DNA of 64,000 nucleotides from Bacteroidota bacterium (GTDB lineage: Bacteria; Bacteroidota; Bacteroidia; Cytophagales; Cyclobacteriaceae). Shown piece by piece: positions 29,406 to 39,303 of this stretch (within the stretch, counting starts at the first letter, position 1; every line of letters begins with the position of its first letter). Below the pieces are notes generated by a model that saw only the letters and a list, made by a program, of their open reading frames with translations, was not told where the DNA came from and ran no database searches. Position numbers and translations under genes: made by a program. Where the stretch lies: assembly GCA_018266395.1 (NCBI GenBank), contig JAFEAM010000043.1, positions 1 through 64,000 of the forward strand, read 5' to 3'.

Positions 29406-30419
29406 ATGGTCATGGAGAAGAAACACAGTGTCATAGAGTTGCCAGCCTCAGAGAGCGTAATCAATTGTGCCGCCTATTGTGAGGGTGTGAGGGTGGGGAG
29501 TATTGAGATCGATCAGATCAGTGAGGTTCTAAAGCAACCGGACCGGTTTGTATGGATTGGCCTGCGTGAACCGGACGCCGAGATGCTCCGCAAGATCCAG
29601 AAACAATTCGACCTCCATGAACTGGCTATTGAAGATGCCCATAGTGCGCATCAACGACCCAAAATAGAGTCCTACGGTGAGTCGCTTTTCATAGTGATGC
29701 GTACAGCGCACATGAAAGATCAGCGTATTGAAATGGGAGAGACCCACTTCTTCCTGGGAAAGAACTTTATCGTCACCATACGCCATGGCTCTTCACTTTC
29801 CTACTCCGAGGTACGTCAACGCTGCGAGAGTTCACCCAACCTTTTGAAGAAGGGCCCGGGCTTCGCGTTATATGCCGTAATGGACTCCATTGTAGACCAC
29901 TATTTCCCGGTGATTGACGAGCTGGAGCGTGAACTCTCCAACCTCGAAGCGAAAGTGTTCCGGGAAAAATTCAGACGTGAAACGACAGCCAAGATTTACC
30001 GGTTGAAAAGGCAGGTACTCGAAATAAAGAGGATCGTATCACCCTTGATCGATATCTGCAACCGTCTGATGCGGTTTGATCTCAAAATGATCGATGATGA
30101 TACCAAGCCGTATTTCAGGGATATCTATGACCACACCATCAGGATCAATGAGATGATCGACAATACGCGGGAATTGCTTTCTGCGGCGCTGGAAGCCAAC
30201 CTTTCCATGCTCTCGATCTCACAAAGTGAAATATCAAAAAGCTTTGCAGGCTGGGCGGCGCTGATCGGTATTCCAACCATGGTGGCAGGAATCTACGGTA
30301 TGAATTTCAAGTACATGCCTGAACTTGATTGGAAATATGGATACCCGGCAGTGATGACAGTCACAGTGGGGCTTTGCGTGGCGCTTTATCTGAGGTTTAA
30401 GAAGTCAGGGTGGCTGTAG
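29406..30419 (+). CDS. corA: CorA-family divalent cation transporter (second copy)
   Basis: This is a 337-residue CorA-family magnesium/cobalt channel. GMN occurs in YGMNFKYMPELDWKYG near residue 290, followed by the second transmembrane helix and a short basic tail FKKSGWL. The long central helix (about 170-240) forms the funnel. ATG 29406, ATG 29412 and ATG 29382 are all possible starts; 29406 is chosen because homologues begin close to the EKKHSVIELP segment. It is divergent in sequence from the copy at 7850-8815 (SGWL versus SGWF tail, different N-terminal domain), so it is not a recent duplication. Confidence 0.88.
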   Translation: MVMEKKHSVIELPASESVINCAAYCEGVRVGSIEIDQISEVLKQPDRFVWIGLREPDAEMLRKIQKQFDLHELAIEDAHSAHQRPKIESYGESLFIVMRTAHMKDQRIEMGETHFFLGKNFIVTIRHGSSLSYSEVRQRCESSPNLLKKGPGFALYAVMDSIVDHYFPVIDELERELSNLEAKVFREKFRRETTAKIYRLKRQVLEIKRIVSPLIDICNRLMRFDLKMIDDDTKPYFRDIYDHTIRINEMIDNTRELLSAALEANLSMLSISQSEISKSFAGWAALIGIPTMVAGIYGMNFKYMPELDWKYGYPAVMTVTVGLCVALYLRFKKSGWL

Positions 30420-30473
30420 TCTAAATTTCAGATTATAGATATTTCAGATCTCAGATATCTCAGATTTCAAATT
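30420..30473. repeat. AGAT-rich low-complexity intergenic tract
   Basis: About 50 bp of TTCAGAT, ATAGATATTTCAGATCTC and CAGATTTCAAATTC words fill the gap between the convergent CorA and amidohydrolase genes. It resembles the CAGAT/GAATTTC text in other intergenic gaps of this window and shows no gene. Confidence 0.55.
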
Positions 30474-32168
30474 CTAGTTTCTGGTTTCAGATTGGTAGAT
30501 AACCCTGCCGTCAAAGATGGTCATCCACACTTTCGTCTTGGCAATATCCATCGGAGGAATGGTGAAAAGATCCTGCGAAAGCACTACAAGATCTGCGAGA
30601 TAGCCCGGCTTGATCTGACCCTTTACGTTTTCCTCGAATGATGAGATGGCACCGGCTCGTGTATAGGCGAGAAGTGCCTCTTTTACTGTGATGGCCTGTT
30701 CAGGCACATAGCCACCTTCCGGATATCCATCCGGCGTTCTGCGGTTCACTGCAATGTGAATGCCATGCAGCGGATCCACGTTGATACAGGCCGGCCAGTC
30801 ACTTCCATAAACCAGTGATGCGCCGGCCTTCATCAATGAATTCCATGCAAACGCGTACCTGGTTCTCTCCGGGCCTGCAGCCCTGGTCCAGACCGCGCTG
30901 GTGCCTGGATCCGCATGGATGGGTTGCATGCTGGCCCAAACACCCAATGTCTTGAATCGTGGAATATCAACGGGCGACACGGATTCTATGTGCTCTATGC
31001 GGTGTCTGCGCTCTCGCGCCGGATTCTGCCTTGTCGCCAGTTCATAAGCATCAAGCGCTTCCCTGACCGCGCCATCGCCGATGGCATGAACAGTCAAGTG
31101 AAATCCCTTTGCATCCAGTTGCTGAACCCTTGACCGGTATTGATCTGCAGGCCAGGAGAGCGTTCCCTTCTCGCCGTGACTCACATCGCTATAGGGCTCG
31201 AGCATAGCACCGGTATGTGATTCGATTACACCGTCGATCATGAATTTGATCGCGTCGGCCTTGAGCATCGGGTTGGCGGTGCCCAATGAATCACGGATGA
31301 GCACTACACTGTCCATGTATGAATCTGTTGCGTCCTTACCGATGGAGAAAGAAGAACGATAGCGGATGGTCAATTCATTGCCGGAAAGCAATTCGCGATA
31401 AAGCGACAGTTCAGCAGGATCACCGTTGGCATTGTGTACGCTGGTGATGCCAAGACGGGCGGCCATCTTCAGGCCCAGCCGGATGGCATCGAGGTTTTCT
31501 TTTCGGGTGGGGTCAGGAATGAACTTACTTACAAGTCGTTTGGCACCTTCCAATAGAGCACCGGTGGGCTGTCGCCTGGTGTCAATGATGACTTTGCCAA
31601 AACCATCGAAAGGGGTATTACTGTCCACACCGGCCAACTTAAGGGCAGCACGATTTGCCCATGCGCTGTGACCGTCATAAGCAGTAAGGAACACCGGGCG
31701 GTGAACAGTGTCAATGGCATGAAGGGTGGTTGCATCCGGCATTCCGGATTCAAAACTTGTGTATTGCCATCCGCGGCCCATAATCCATTGCGATTCAGGA
31801 TGATCCTTCGCAAACGCCAGTACCTTTTCAGCGATCTCCATTGGTGTCCTGGCATCATTCAGGTCCACCCGGGCCAGTCCCAGGGACCCGCTCAGGAAAT
31901 GAATGTGTGCATCGTTGAATCCGGGAATAACGAGGCGGCCATGCAGATCAACCACCGTGGTGTTTTTTCCAGCCAACTTCGAAATTTCTGCGGAGTTTCC
32001 GGTTTGAAGAATCTTGTTCCCCCTGATGGCAACAGCCTCTGCAAAAGATCCTTCATCATCGGCGGTCCAGATCTTTCCGTTAGTGAGGACCAAGTCAGGT
32101 GCAGCTGAATCTTTGCTGCAAGACGATAGGAGCGTAAGTGCCAGGAGATATAGAAGTACTACACGCAT
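30474..32168 (-). CDS. Lipoprotein amidohydrolase (YtcJ-like)
   Basis: This is a 564-residue metal-dependent hydrolase of the amidohydrolase superfamily. The start is put at 32168 (MRVVLLYLLALTLLSSC), which gives a lipoprotein signal with Cys17; a longer frame adds non-homologous residues. Metal ligands are likely the HIH in FNDAHIHFLSG, the later HAIGDGA and IEHIES histidines, and an aspartate in VYGSDWPACI. YtcJ-like enzymes hydrolyse amides or formamides of unknown substrate. It follows the SDR gene by 32 bp and may share its transcript. Confidence 0.85.
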   Translation of the reverse strand: MRVVLLYLLALTLLSSCSKDSAAPDLVLTNGKIWTADDEGSFAEAVAIRGNKILQTGNSAEISKLAGKNTTVVDLHGRLVIPGFNDAHIHFLSGSLGLARVDLNDARTPMEIAEKVLAFAKDHPESQWIMGRGWQYTSFESGMPDATTLHAIDTVHRPVFLTAYDGHSAWANRAALKLAGVDSNTPFDGFGKVIIDTRRQPTGALLEGAKRLVSKFIPDPTRKENLDAIRLGLKMAARLGITSVHNANGDPAELSLYRELLSGNELTIRYRSSFSIGKDATDSYMDSVVLIRDSLGTANPMLKADAIKFMIDGVIESHTGAMLEPYSDVSHGEKGTLSWPADQYRSRVQQLDAKGFHLTVHAIGDGAVREALDAYELATRQNPARERRHRIEHIESVSPVDIPRFKTLGVWASMQPIHADPGTSAVWTRAAGPERTRYAFAWNSLMKAGASLVYGSDWPACINVDPLHGIHIAVNRRTPDGYPEGGYVPEQAITVKEALLAYTRAGAISSFEENVKGQIKPGYLADLVVLSQDLFTIPPMDIAKTKVWMTIFDGRVIYQSETRN

Positions 32169-32200
32169 AAGGATGTGCTGATTACAGATGAAACAGTAAG

Positions 32201-32866
32201 TCAATTCTTTGAAGCAAGCTCAACAATGTCTTTCACCTCCAGCACGGATTTGTCATAACCCAGCCGCACGCAGTTGATCATTGCCTTTCCCAATTCAGCA
32301 AGGGTACTGACGCTTCCCGGAAATAGTTTACGCAAAGCAGGGTACATCCATCCGATATATTTGTAGAACGACAAGACATTTTTCAGCCCGGGAGTAGGGT
32401 GCATATAGCCAGGCCTGAAGTTATAGACTTTCCTGAACGGGAGCTTCATCAGGTCATTTTCAGTTTTTCCCTTAACGCGTGCCCACATTACCCTGCCCTG
32501 TTCGGTGCTGTCGGTACCTGCACCTGAAACATAAGTGAAAATCATGTCCGGATTCAGCTTTGACAGTACGCCGGCCACGTGCAGGGTCAGGTCATAAGTA
32601 AGATGACGGTACTGATCTTCTTTCATGCCAACCGAAGATACACCCAGGCAAAAGAAGCAAGCCTGGTATCCTGACAGCTGAGCCTGAAGAGGAGTGATGT
32701 CATGGAAGTCTGAGTGAATTATCTCTTTCAATTTGGGGTGTTGTACCCCGCAACTGCGACGGTTAATTACCAATACCAATTGAACATCGGCGTGCTGAAG
32801 GCACTCATGCAAGACTCCTTCTCCCACCATCCCTGTCGCACCTGTAATGATTACGTTAAAGCCCAT
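32201..32866 (-). CDS. Atypical SDR / NAD(P)-binding protein
   Basis: This 221-residue protein has the nucleotide-binding loop GATGMVGEG at residues 10-18 and an HTATIP2-like (atypical short-chain dehydrogenase) pattern without the usual YxxxK catalytic pair; a CLGVSSVGMKED segment follows. The role is unknown; such proteins often act as redox sensors or epimerase-like enzymes. It heads the amidohydrolase operon. Confidence 0.8.
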   Translation of the reverse strand: MGFNVIITGATGMVGEGVLHECLQHADVQLVLVINRRSCGVQHPKLKEIIHSDFHDITPLQAQLSGYQACFFCLGVSSVGMKEDQYRHLTYDLTLHVAGVLSKLNPDMIFTYVSGAGTDSTEQGRVMWARVKGKTENDLMKLPFRKVYNFRPGYMHPTPGLKNVLSFYKYIGWMYPALRKLFPGSVSTLAELGKAMINCVRLGYDKSVLEVKDIVELASKN

Positions 32867-32891
32867 TTTTTGCCCTTTTATACGGACGTGC

Positions 32892-32899
32892 CAAAGTTA
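32892..32899 (-). promoter_or_regulatory. Putative -7 box for the SDR gene
   Basis: On the minus strand TAACTTTG fits TAnnTTTG, with TTTTGG about 23 bases upstream as a possible -33 element (spacing slightly longer than usual). The box lies about 26 bp before the SDR start codon. Moderate confidence. Confidence 0.45.
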
Positions 32900-33007
32900 C
32901 AGCTTTCATGACCGATGACTTCCAAAATCCTCTTCCACTCATAACAATTGTCATGCGCGCGCCCCTGTTTTTTTTATTAACTTTCACCAGCATAAACTAC
33001 AACTATC

Positions 33008-33469
33008 ATGGCGCATTACAAGTTGCAGATCAATGGCAAGTCGGTTGAGACGGACGTTGAACCAGACACCCCGTTGTTGTGGGTGCTCCGGGATCATCTG
33101 GGAATGGTGGGCACCAAGTACGGCTGCGGTATAGGGCAATGCGGAGCCTGCACGGTTCACTTCAACGGGAACGCAGTAAAGTCCTGCAGCCTCCCGGTTT
33201 CGGCAGTGGGTACCAACAAGATCACCACGATTGAAGGGCTTTCCGAGAAGGGAGATCATCCCCTGCAACTGGCATGGGATGAGGTCGATGTTCCACAGTG
33301 TGGCTATTGCCAGGCTGGTCAGATCATGACCGCTGCTGCCTTACTGAACAAGAATCCCAGGCCCTCTGGAGAGGAAATTGACAATGCCATGAATGGCAAT
33401 ATCTGCCGTTGCGGTACCTATCACCGCATTCACGAGGCAGTTGTTCTCGCCAGCACTAAAATGAAATAA
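33008..33469 (+). CDS. (2Fe-2S) subunit of molybdenum hydroxylase (IorA-like)
   Basis: This 153-residue small subunit has two [2Fe-2S] clusters. The plant-ferredoxin-type cysteines are C40, C45, C48 and C60; the helical-domain cluster uses C98, C101, C133 and C135 (PQCGYCQAGQ and NICRCGTY). It passes electrons from the molybdopterin subunit, as in isoquinoline 1-oxidoreductase. It lies three bases before the large-subunit gene, with which it forms one operon. A TAACTTTC box at 32978-32985 may be its promoter. Confidence 0.93.
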   Translation: MAHYKLQINGKSVETDVEPDTPLLWVLRDHLGMVGTKYGCGIGQCGACTVHFNGNAVKSCSLPVSAVGTNKITTIEGLSEKGDHPLQLAWDEVDVPQCGYCQAGQIMTAAALLNKNPRPSGEEIDNAMNGNICRCGTYHRIHEAVVLASTKMK

Positions 33470-33471
33470 CC

Positions 33472-35625
33472 ATGCAAACCAACTATACATCTAGCAGGCG
33501 TAACTTCCTGAAATTGACCGCTGCTGCAGGCGGAGGCCTTATGTTAGGCTTCACGTGGAGTATGAAGGCCATGGCCGACAGTGTGGATGGTCTGGCACCG
33601 GCAGGTGAGCTGACCTTTAACAGCTACCTCGCTATTTCGCCCGATGATATTATCACCATCTATTCACCAAATCCGGAATTGGGTCAGAACATAAAGACAT
33701 CGTTCCCGATGATCGTAGCCGATGAGTTGGATGCAGACTGGTCCAAGGTAAAAGTGGTCCAGGCTGCCCTGGACACCAAGAAATATGAACGGCAACTCAC
33801 CGGTGGAAGCGGAGCAGTTCCGCACAGTTGGGAAAGACTGCGAAAGGCCGGAGCCACAGCCCGTCAAATGCTGATGGAGGCAGGCGCCAAACGCTGGAAC
33901 ACTTCCATTGACAATGTGACAACCGACAACGGCTTTGTGGTCAACAAATCCAACGGCCAGAAATTGACTTATGGTGCGCTCGCAACAGACGCTGCAAAAG
34001 GCGTAGTCCCTGCCGATGTGAAATTGAAAGACCGGAAGGATTTCAAACTCATTGGCAAGTTTGTGCGGGGGGTGGACAACAAGGCAATGATAACAGGGAA
34101 ACCTCTGTTTGGCCTTGACTTCTACCGGGAAGGGATGCTCTATGCCATGGTGGTGAGGCCGGAAGCCTTTGGTCAGAAATTGAAAGGATTTGACGCTACC
34201 GCTGCCAAAGCTGTCCCCGGGATTATCGATGTTGTATCCTTTAAAAACAGTGTCGCGGTTGTTGGCAAGTCAACCTGGCAAGTCAACAAGGCCAGGAAAC
34301 TCCTGAAGATTGAGTACGAGATTGAGACTCCCCTTGAGAGCACACCCGATCATGATAAACTCTTCAAAGACCTGCTTGAAAGCAAGGACGCTACTGCACG
34401 TCGTAAAGATGGCGATGTAGAGGCTGCATTTAAGAGCGCTGCCAAAGTGATCAAGGCAGAATATCAGTGTCCCTTCCTTTCTCACTCTCCAATGGAGCCC
34501 ATGAACTTCTTTGCCCATGTGAAGGAGAACAGTTGCGAACTGATCGGCCCATCGCAGACTCCGGACATGGCGCGGCAGGAGACGGCTAAACTATTGGGTA
34601 TTCCTCCTGATAATATCACACTGGAACTCACAAGATTAGGTGGCGGTTTTGGAAGAAGATTAAAGGCTGATTATGTACTGGAGGCCGTCGAGGTTTCGAG
34701 GCTCATGAAGGCTCCGGTGAAAGTAATATGGACACGCGAGGATGACATGACTGGTGGCAGCTACAGACCAGCAGTACGTTATCGTTTTGAAGCAGCCCTC
34801 GATGCTTCCAACAACCTGACAGGGTACCGCCTTAGGGGTGTGGGCATAAACAGTGGGAATCCGACCAGAGAAGACAATTTTCCTTCAGGGGCAGTTGACA
34901 ACCTTCTGATTGAATCGGTGGAGTACAAATCGCCGATCACTACTGGGGCGTGGCGCGCACCTATTACCAATTTCCTTGCGTTTGCAGAACAGTCTTTCCT
35001 GGATGAAGTGGCCCAGATCGTGGGCATGGATCCGGTGCAATTCCGTCTCAAACTCCTGGATCGCGCCAAGCAGAACCCGGTTGGAGCAATCAAGTATGAC
35101 ATCGACCGTATGAAGGCTGTTATCCAACTTGCAGCAGACAAGGCGGGCTGGGGTAAGAAGCCCAATATTGCTCAGGGGTTCAGTGTTTATTTCTCTCACC
35201 GTTCCTATGTGGCACAGGTGGCTGAAATAGAAATGAAGCAGAACAAACCCGTGCTGAAGAAAATTTATGCTGCAGCCGACTGCGGCGTAGTGATCAATCA
35301 AAGTGGCTCACTACAACAGGTGAAAGGAGGAATAGTGGATGGGCTTGGACATGCCATGTTTGGAAGCCTGACGTTCAAGAATGGCGTGCCTGAGCAAAAT
35401 AACTTTAACAACTACAGGCTTATCCGGATGAAGGAGGTACCTGAAGTGGAAGTGCATTTTGTGGACAACGGGATTGATCCTACAGGACTTGGTGAGCCTG
35501 CGTTGCCTCCCACAGGCGGTGCGGTAGCAAACGCGTACTACAAAGCAACCGGGAAACGCCTTCATGATCAGCCTTTTATCAGGCAGGAAGAAATGAAAGG
35601 AGTGACCCTGGGAGAGCGCATGTGA
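33472..35625 (+). CDS. Molybdopterin-binding subunit of molybdenum hydroxylase (IorB-like)
   Basis: This 717-residue protein has a Tat signal (SRRNFLKLTAAAGGG, residues 8-22), so it folds with cofactor in the cytoplasm and is exported with its partner. It matches the xanthine-oxidase-family aldehyde oxidase/IorB subunit: the cofactor segments LGGGFGRRLKADYV (about residue 390), GAWRAPITNFLAFAEQSF and a C-terminal GEPALPPTGGAVANA are visible. It hydroxylates an N-heterocycle or aldehyde of unknown identity. No CoxM/FAD subunit is adjacent, as expected for the periplasmic two-subunit type. Confidence 0.92.
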   Translation: MQTNYTSSRRNFLKLTAAAGGGLMLGFTWSMKAMADSVDGLAPAGELTFNSYLAISPDDIITIYSPNPELGQNIKTSFPMIVADELDADWSKVKVVQAALDTKKYERQLTGGSGAVPHSWERLRKAGATARQMLMEAGAKRWNTSIDNVTTDNGFVVNKSNGQKLTYGALATDAAKGVVPADVKLKDRKDFKLIGKFVRGVDNKAMITGKPLFGLDFYREGMLYAMVVRPEAFGQKLKGFDATAAKAVPGIIDVVSFKNSVAVVGKSTWQVNKARKLLKIEYEIETPLESTPDHDKLFKDLLESKDATARRKDGDVEAAFKSAAKVIKAEYQCPFLSHSPMEPMNFFAHVKENSCELIGPSQTPDMARQETAKLLGIPPDNITLELTRLGGGFGRRLKADYVLEAVEVSRLMKAPVKVIWTREDDMTGGSYRPAVRYRFEAALDASNNLTGYRLRGVGINSGNPTREDNFPSGAVDNLLIESVEYKSPITTGAWRAPITNFLAFAEQSFLDEVAQIVGMDPVQFRLKLLDRAKQNPVGAIKYDIDRMKAVIQLAADKAGWGKKPNIAQGFSVYFSHRSYVAQVAEIEMKQNKPVLKKIYAAADCGVVINQSGSLQQVKGGIVDGLGHAMFGSLTFKNGVPEQNNFNNYRLIRMKEVPEVEVHFVDNGIDPTGLGEPALPPTGGAVANAYYKATGKRLHDQPFIRQEEMKGVTLGERM

Positions 35626-35692
35626 CATTGCACCTTTGACGTTTGGAATGCGTTAATAGAAGTAGAGATTACTAGGACCTAAGACGTGTTAT

Positions 35693-36232
35693 ATGAGTTA
35701 CTATCAGACAATCAATGGCAAAACCCTTGACGGAAGTTTGCTGGACATGGCAGACAATGCCATCAAGGGTGCAGGAGACGGAAGAATTTCGAAGGCTGAT
35801 GCCGAAAAGCTTTTGGCGGCCATCCTGTATGACAATGCCTACTCAGATGTTGAACGGGAGACCGTGGAATATCTGTATGGGCATTATAAATGGACCGAGG
35901 CAGCCGAGAAGTGGTTCAAGTCAGAACTGGAGACCTTCCAGAAGAAGGGGGAAAATCTCGTCAAGATGACCCCGGCAGAAATTGCCAAGCAGAAGTTTCC
36001 AAAGTATGACGTTCTGACCACAGAAATGGCAAGGGCCTCCAGAATGGTGGACCTGAAAGCTGCAACAGCCGAGACGCACCAGGATCACGAAGATATCGGG
36101 ATTATCGTCAGGCTGGAAAGTGGTGAAAGGGCGGAAGTATTCTCCAACCTCATCACCCTCCAGGGCCATTTGGTAGAATTAAAAGGGGGTCATGCGATTC
36201 CTTTTTCTGCCATTGAAAAAGTTGAAATTTAG
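35693..36232 (+). CDS. Hypothetical protein, possible EF-hand-like motif
   Basis: This is a 179-residue soluble protein. Residues 24-36 (GAGDGRISKADAE) are spaced like a calcium-binding loop, but the usual first aspartate pattern is incomplete. The middle (about 45-95) is helical with aromatic residues; the C-terminal part (110-175) has beta-prone strands including DIGIIVRLESGERAEVF. No signal peptide is seen. It lies between the molybdenum hydroxylase and the aminotransferase genes and might share a transcript; its role is unknown. Confidence 0.75.
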   Translation: MSYYQTINGKTLDGSLLDMADNAIKGAGDGRISKADAEKLLAAILYDNAYSDVERETVEYLYGHYKWTEAAEKWFKSELETFQKKGENLVKMTPAEIAKQKFPKYDVLTTEMARASRMVDLKAATAETHQDHEDIGIIVRLESGERAEVFSNLITLQGHLVELKGGHAIPFSAIEKVEI

Positions 36233-36246
36233 TCAACAGGCTGAGG

Positions 36247-37473
36247 ATGACTTCCCGCAGGGAATTCTTGAAAAGGGCTGGCGCTGTCGGCGGACTGGCT
36301 GCATTGCCTCTTCTTTCGGAGGGTAATAACCTGATGCCCGGAAGTGACCCAACTTCGCCTTCCTTTACGCCTGAAGAAATAAGGCGATCCCTTCTTGTAC
36401 CTCCCGGGCGCATCTATCTCAATACCGGGAGTCTTGGCCCCATGCCAAAGCCATTGCTGGACAACATCTTCGCGTTGATGCAGCAGCTCGAGCAGAATCC
36501 TGTGTCCGAAAATTGGGGGCCTCTAGGCACCCGGATGGAGGAAGTCAGGGGCATCGTTGCAGAATTCATCCATGCGGAAAAGGATGAGATCATTCTTACA
36601 CGAAACACAACAGAGGGCCTTGAACTGGTATGTCAGTCTCTTCGTCTTGGTGCGGGAGATGAAATCCTTACGACTACCCTTGAGCATGGCGGTGGAGAGG
36701 TGGGACTTGAGTTTCTGGAAAAGATACAGGGTGCCGTTGTGCGCAAGGTTGAATTGCCTTTGCCACCCAACAAGGAAGATGAGATTTTAAAGGCCATTTC
36801 GGCAGCCATCACTCCGAAAACCCGCCTGGTTATGCTCAGTCATGTCAACACCGTGACCGGGCTTTTGATGCCGATGGACAAAGTAGCTGCCCTGACAAGA
36901 CCTAAAGGCATATTCCTGTTATGTGACGGCGCTCAGGCTCCAGGGCTCACACCCATTGATGTAAAGAAGCTGAATGTCGACGCCTATGCTTCATCAGGGC
37001 ATAAGTGGTTGTTAGGTCCAAAGGAGACAGGTTTCCTTTACATCAGGAAAGACGCACAGTCACTCTTTAATCCGGTATTCACTTCATCAGGGTTTGACAG
37101 CTACTCAAAATCCTCTGGCACAAGGAATGTGGCTTTGATTATTGGCCTTGGTCAAGCCATCCGTTGGCACCAGCAATTGGGCCCGGATCAAACGCTTCAA
37201 TACACAACCAAACTCCGAGATCACTGTCAGAGGGAACTAGCCAAACTAAAAGGTCTCCGAATGATAAGCCCGGAAACCGGACCTCTATCAACCTCCATTG
37301 TCAGTTTCTCTCTTGAGTCCGCCAAGAACCACGAGATTTACGAGCATCTAAAGGCAGCGGACATCATTGTCAAAGTATTGCCTCAGCATAACGCAATCAG
37401 AATTTCATGCCATTTCTTCGTTTCGATGCAGGACATCGATAAATTTATTAGCAGTCTGCAGCCTTTACTGTAG
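36247..37473 (+). CDS. Class V aminotransferase (isopenicillin N epimerase-like)
   Basis: This 408-residue PLP enzyme has a Tat-like signal (SRREFLKRAGAVGG, residues 3-16). The PLP lysine is K253 in YASSGHKWLLGPKETG; an aspartate-containing CDGAQAPG block (226-233) contacts the cofactor. It matches the cysteine-desulfurase-like epimerase/aminotransferase group often found as exported enzymes in Bacteroidota; the substrate is unknown. It begins 14 bp after the preceding unknown gene. Confidence 0.87.
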   Translation: MTSRREFLKRAGAVGGLAALPLLSEGNNLMPGSDPTSPSFTPEEIRRSLLVPPGRIYLNTGSLGPMPKPLLDNIFALMQQLEQNPVSENWGPLGTRMEEVRGIVAEFIHAEKDEIILTRNTTEGLELVCQSLRLGAGDEILTTTLEHGGGEVGLEFLEKIQGAVVRKVELPLPPNKEDEILKAISAAITPKTRLVMLSHVNTVTGLLMPMDKVAALTRPKGIFLLCDGAQAPGLTPIDVKKLNVDAYASSGHKWLLGPKETGFLYIRKDAQSLFNPVFTSSGFDSYSKSSGTRNVALIIGLGQAIRWHQQLGPDQTLQYTTKLRDHCQRELAKLKGLRMISPETGPLSTSIVSFSLESAKNHEIYEHLKAADIIVKVLPQHNAIRISCHFFVSMQDIDKFISSLQPLL

Positions 37474-37492
37474 TACGCCTGCACCAGAATCT

Positions 37493-39232
37493 ATGACGAA
37501 ATTCCTTCGGAACCTTTTGGTAGGAGAGAAGAATATCTCTTCCCTGATGGAATTCAAGTATGCCATGCTTCGCGGGGAGTATGCACTAATCATGCTACTG
37601 GCTTGTATCTTTTACATCATACTTGATTCCGTAAATGGGGTATTTGAATTCATCCCATTCTATGTGTCCGCCATTGTTTCCGGTCTCCTTATCGTCCACC
37701 TCAACAGAATTGAACACTATAAATGGTCCACTGCTGTACTGCTCCTGACCGCCAATACTGTTGTGTTTTTGTTCGCCGATGCCGATCATCCTTCAGGCGG
37801 GGTGTATTTTTTCTATGCCGCCTGCTCTGTAATCGGAATCGTGCTCGTAGGATATTACAGCACCTTGGGAGGCTGGCTTGCTGGTCTGTTGCCGATAGCC
37901 CTGGGGTACTTGTCCTACCTGATACCCTTCAATATCATCCCAAGACCTTCGTTTAACCTGGACATGCTGACCATCAACTTCCTGTCCAATTTCACTATTG
38001 GGCTGGCGGTGTCGGTCTTCTCCGTTCAGTTCCTGATCAGGCGCAACAAGTTGGCCGAAAAATCACTGCTTGAAAGTGAGCGTCATCTGGTAAACACTAC
38101 CAATGAACTTAGAAAAAGTGAAGAAAGATTCGAACTTGCCTTAAAAGGAACACGCGCCGGAATCTATGAATGGGACATGGTCACCAACCACGTCTACGTG
38201 AGTGACTATTGGAAGAGTCTGCTCGGTTACCGGCCTGAAGAAATCGTGACTGTTACACTTGAGAATTTTCTTGAGCGTGTGCATCCGGATGACCTTCAAC
38301 GAACGACCGAATCAGTAAGAAATGTAGTGGACACTCATCACGTCCTGTATCAGAACGAAGTCAGACTGAAGACAAAGACCGGTGACTACAAGTGGTTCCT
38401 GGACAGCGGGATCGTAAAGACCGACGATAAGGGAGTCCCGCTCATGTCCGTGGGATCTCTGATTGATATTCAGGAACGAAAAACAGCCGAAGAAAAGATA
38501 AGGCAGCAGAATGAACTGCTTGCAAAGGCTAATCAGGAACTTGACTACTTTGTCTACAGCGTGTCACACGACTTGCGGGCGCCATTGAGTTCCATCCTGG
38601 GGTTAACAAACATCTATTCGCTGACGGACAATTCACAGGAAAGAGATCAAATTGTCAAAATGATCAGCAATCGCGCTTTTGCCCTGGACGATTTCATACG
38701 CGAGGTGCTTGATTATTCCCGTAATAGTCGTGTGGAAGTCAAATATAAAACTCTTCTGTTACGGCAGTCAGTGGCTGAAGTACTCGAGGGTCTCAGCCAC
38801 ATGCAGGGATTTGACCAGGTGGACATCATTAACCAGGTTCCCGCCGAACTTGAGGTGGTAACGGACCCGGACAGGCTTAAGGTCATGTTAAGCAACCTGA
38901 TTGCCAACGCGGTGAACTACCGTGATCAGTCAAAGAGTTCCTATATCAGGATCTGCGCAGAGCGGTTAAGCCGCTGGTGGTCCTTTTCCGTCGAAGACAA
39001 CGGGATTGGCATCAAGCCTGAACACCATGAAAAAATCTTTGACATGTTCTACAAAGCACACGATCGTGGAAATGGAAGCGGTCTCGGTCTCTATATTGTA
39101 AGGGAGGCACTGGGTCGCCTGAAAGGAAAAATTGAGGTCAAATCAGACTATGGTAAAGGTTCCACTTTCCAGGTCACGCTGCCAGTGGCCACTGTAAATG
39201 AAACTGTGGAGGCCGCAGTGAATCATTCTTAA
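37493..39232 (+). CDS. PAS-domain sensor histidine kinase, membrane bound
   Basis: This is a 579-residue kinase from ATG 37493; a longer frame from 37367 overlaps the aminotransferase and is rejected. About six transmembrane helices occupy residues 25-185. A PAS domain (YEWDMVTNHVYVSDYWKSLL and PDD segments, about 215-330) is followed by the dimerisation/phosphoacceptor box SHDLRAPLSSILG (near residue 358) and the ATPase N box (LSNLIANAVNYRD), G1 (DNGIGIK) and G2 (GSGLGLYIV). There is no receiver domain or adjacent response regulator, so the partner is elsewhere; the sensed signal is unknown. Confidence 0.9.
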   Translation: MTKFLRNLLVGEKNISSLMEFKYAMLRGEYALIMLLACIFYIILDSVNGVFEFIPFYVSAIVSGLLIVHLNRIEHYKWSTAVLLLTANTVVFLFADADHPSGGVYFFYAACSVIGIVLVGYYSTLGGWLAGLLPIALGYLSYLIPFNIIPRPSFNLDMLTINFLSNFTIGLAVSVFSVQFLIRRNKLAEKSLLESERHLVNTTNELRKSEERFELALKGTRAGIYEWDMVTNHVYVSDYWKSLLGYRPEEIVTVTLENFLERVHPDDLQRTTESVRNVVDTHHVLYQNEVRLKTKTGDYKWFLDSGIVKTDDKGVPLMSVGSLIDIQERKTAEEKIRQQNELLAKANQELDYFVYSVSHDLRAPLSSILGLTNIYSLTDNSQERDQIVKMISNRAFALDDFIREVLDYSRNSRVEVKYKTLLLRQSVAEVLEGLSHMQGFDQVDIINQVPAELEVVTDPDRLKVMLSNLIANAVNYRDQSKSSYIRICAERLSRWWSFSVEDNGIGIKPEHHEKIFDMFYKAHDRGNGSGLGLYIVREALGRLKGKIEVKSDYGKGSTFQVTLPVATVNETVEAAVNHS

Positions 39233-39303
39233 TACTTTGGTGATCATATCCTGCTTTTGATTCTGACAAGGATTCCGGAAATTGAGCCATTACCGAATTT
39301 CCT

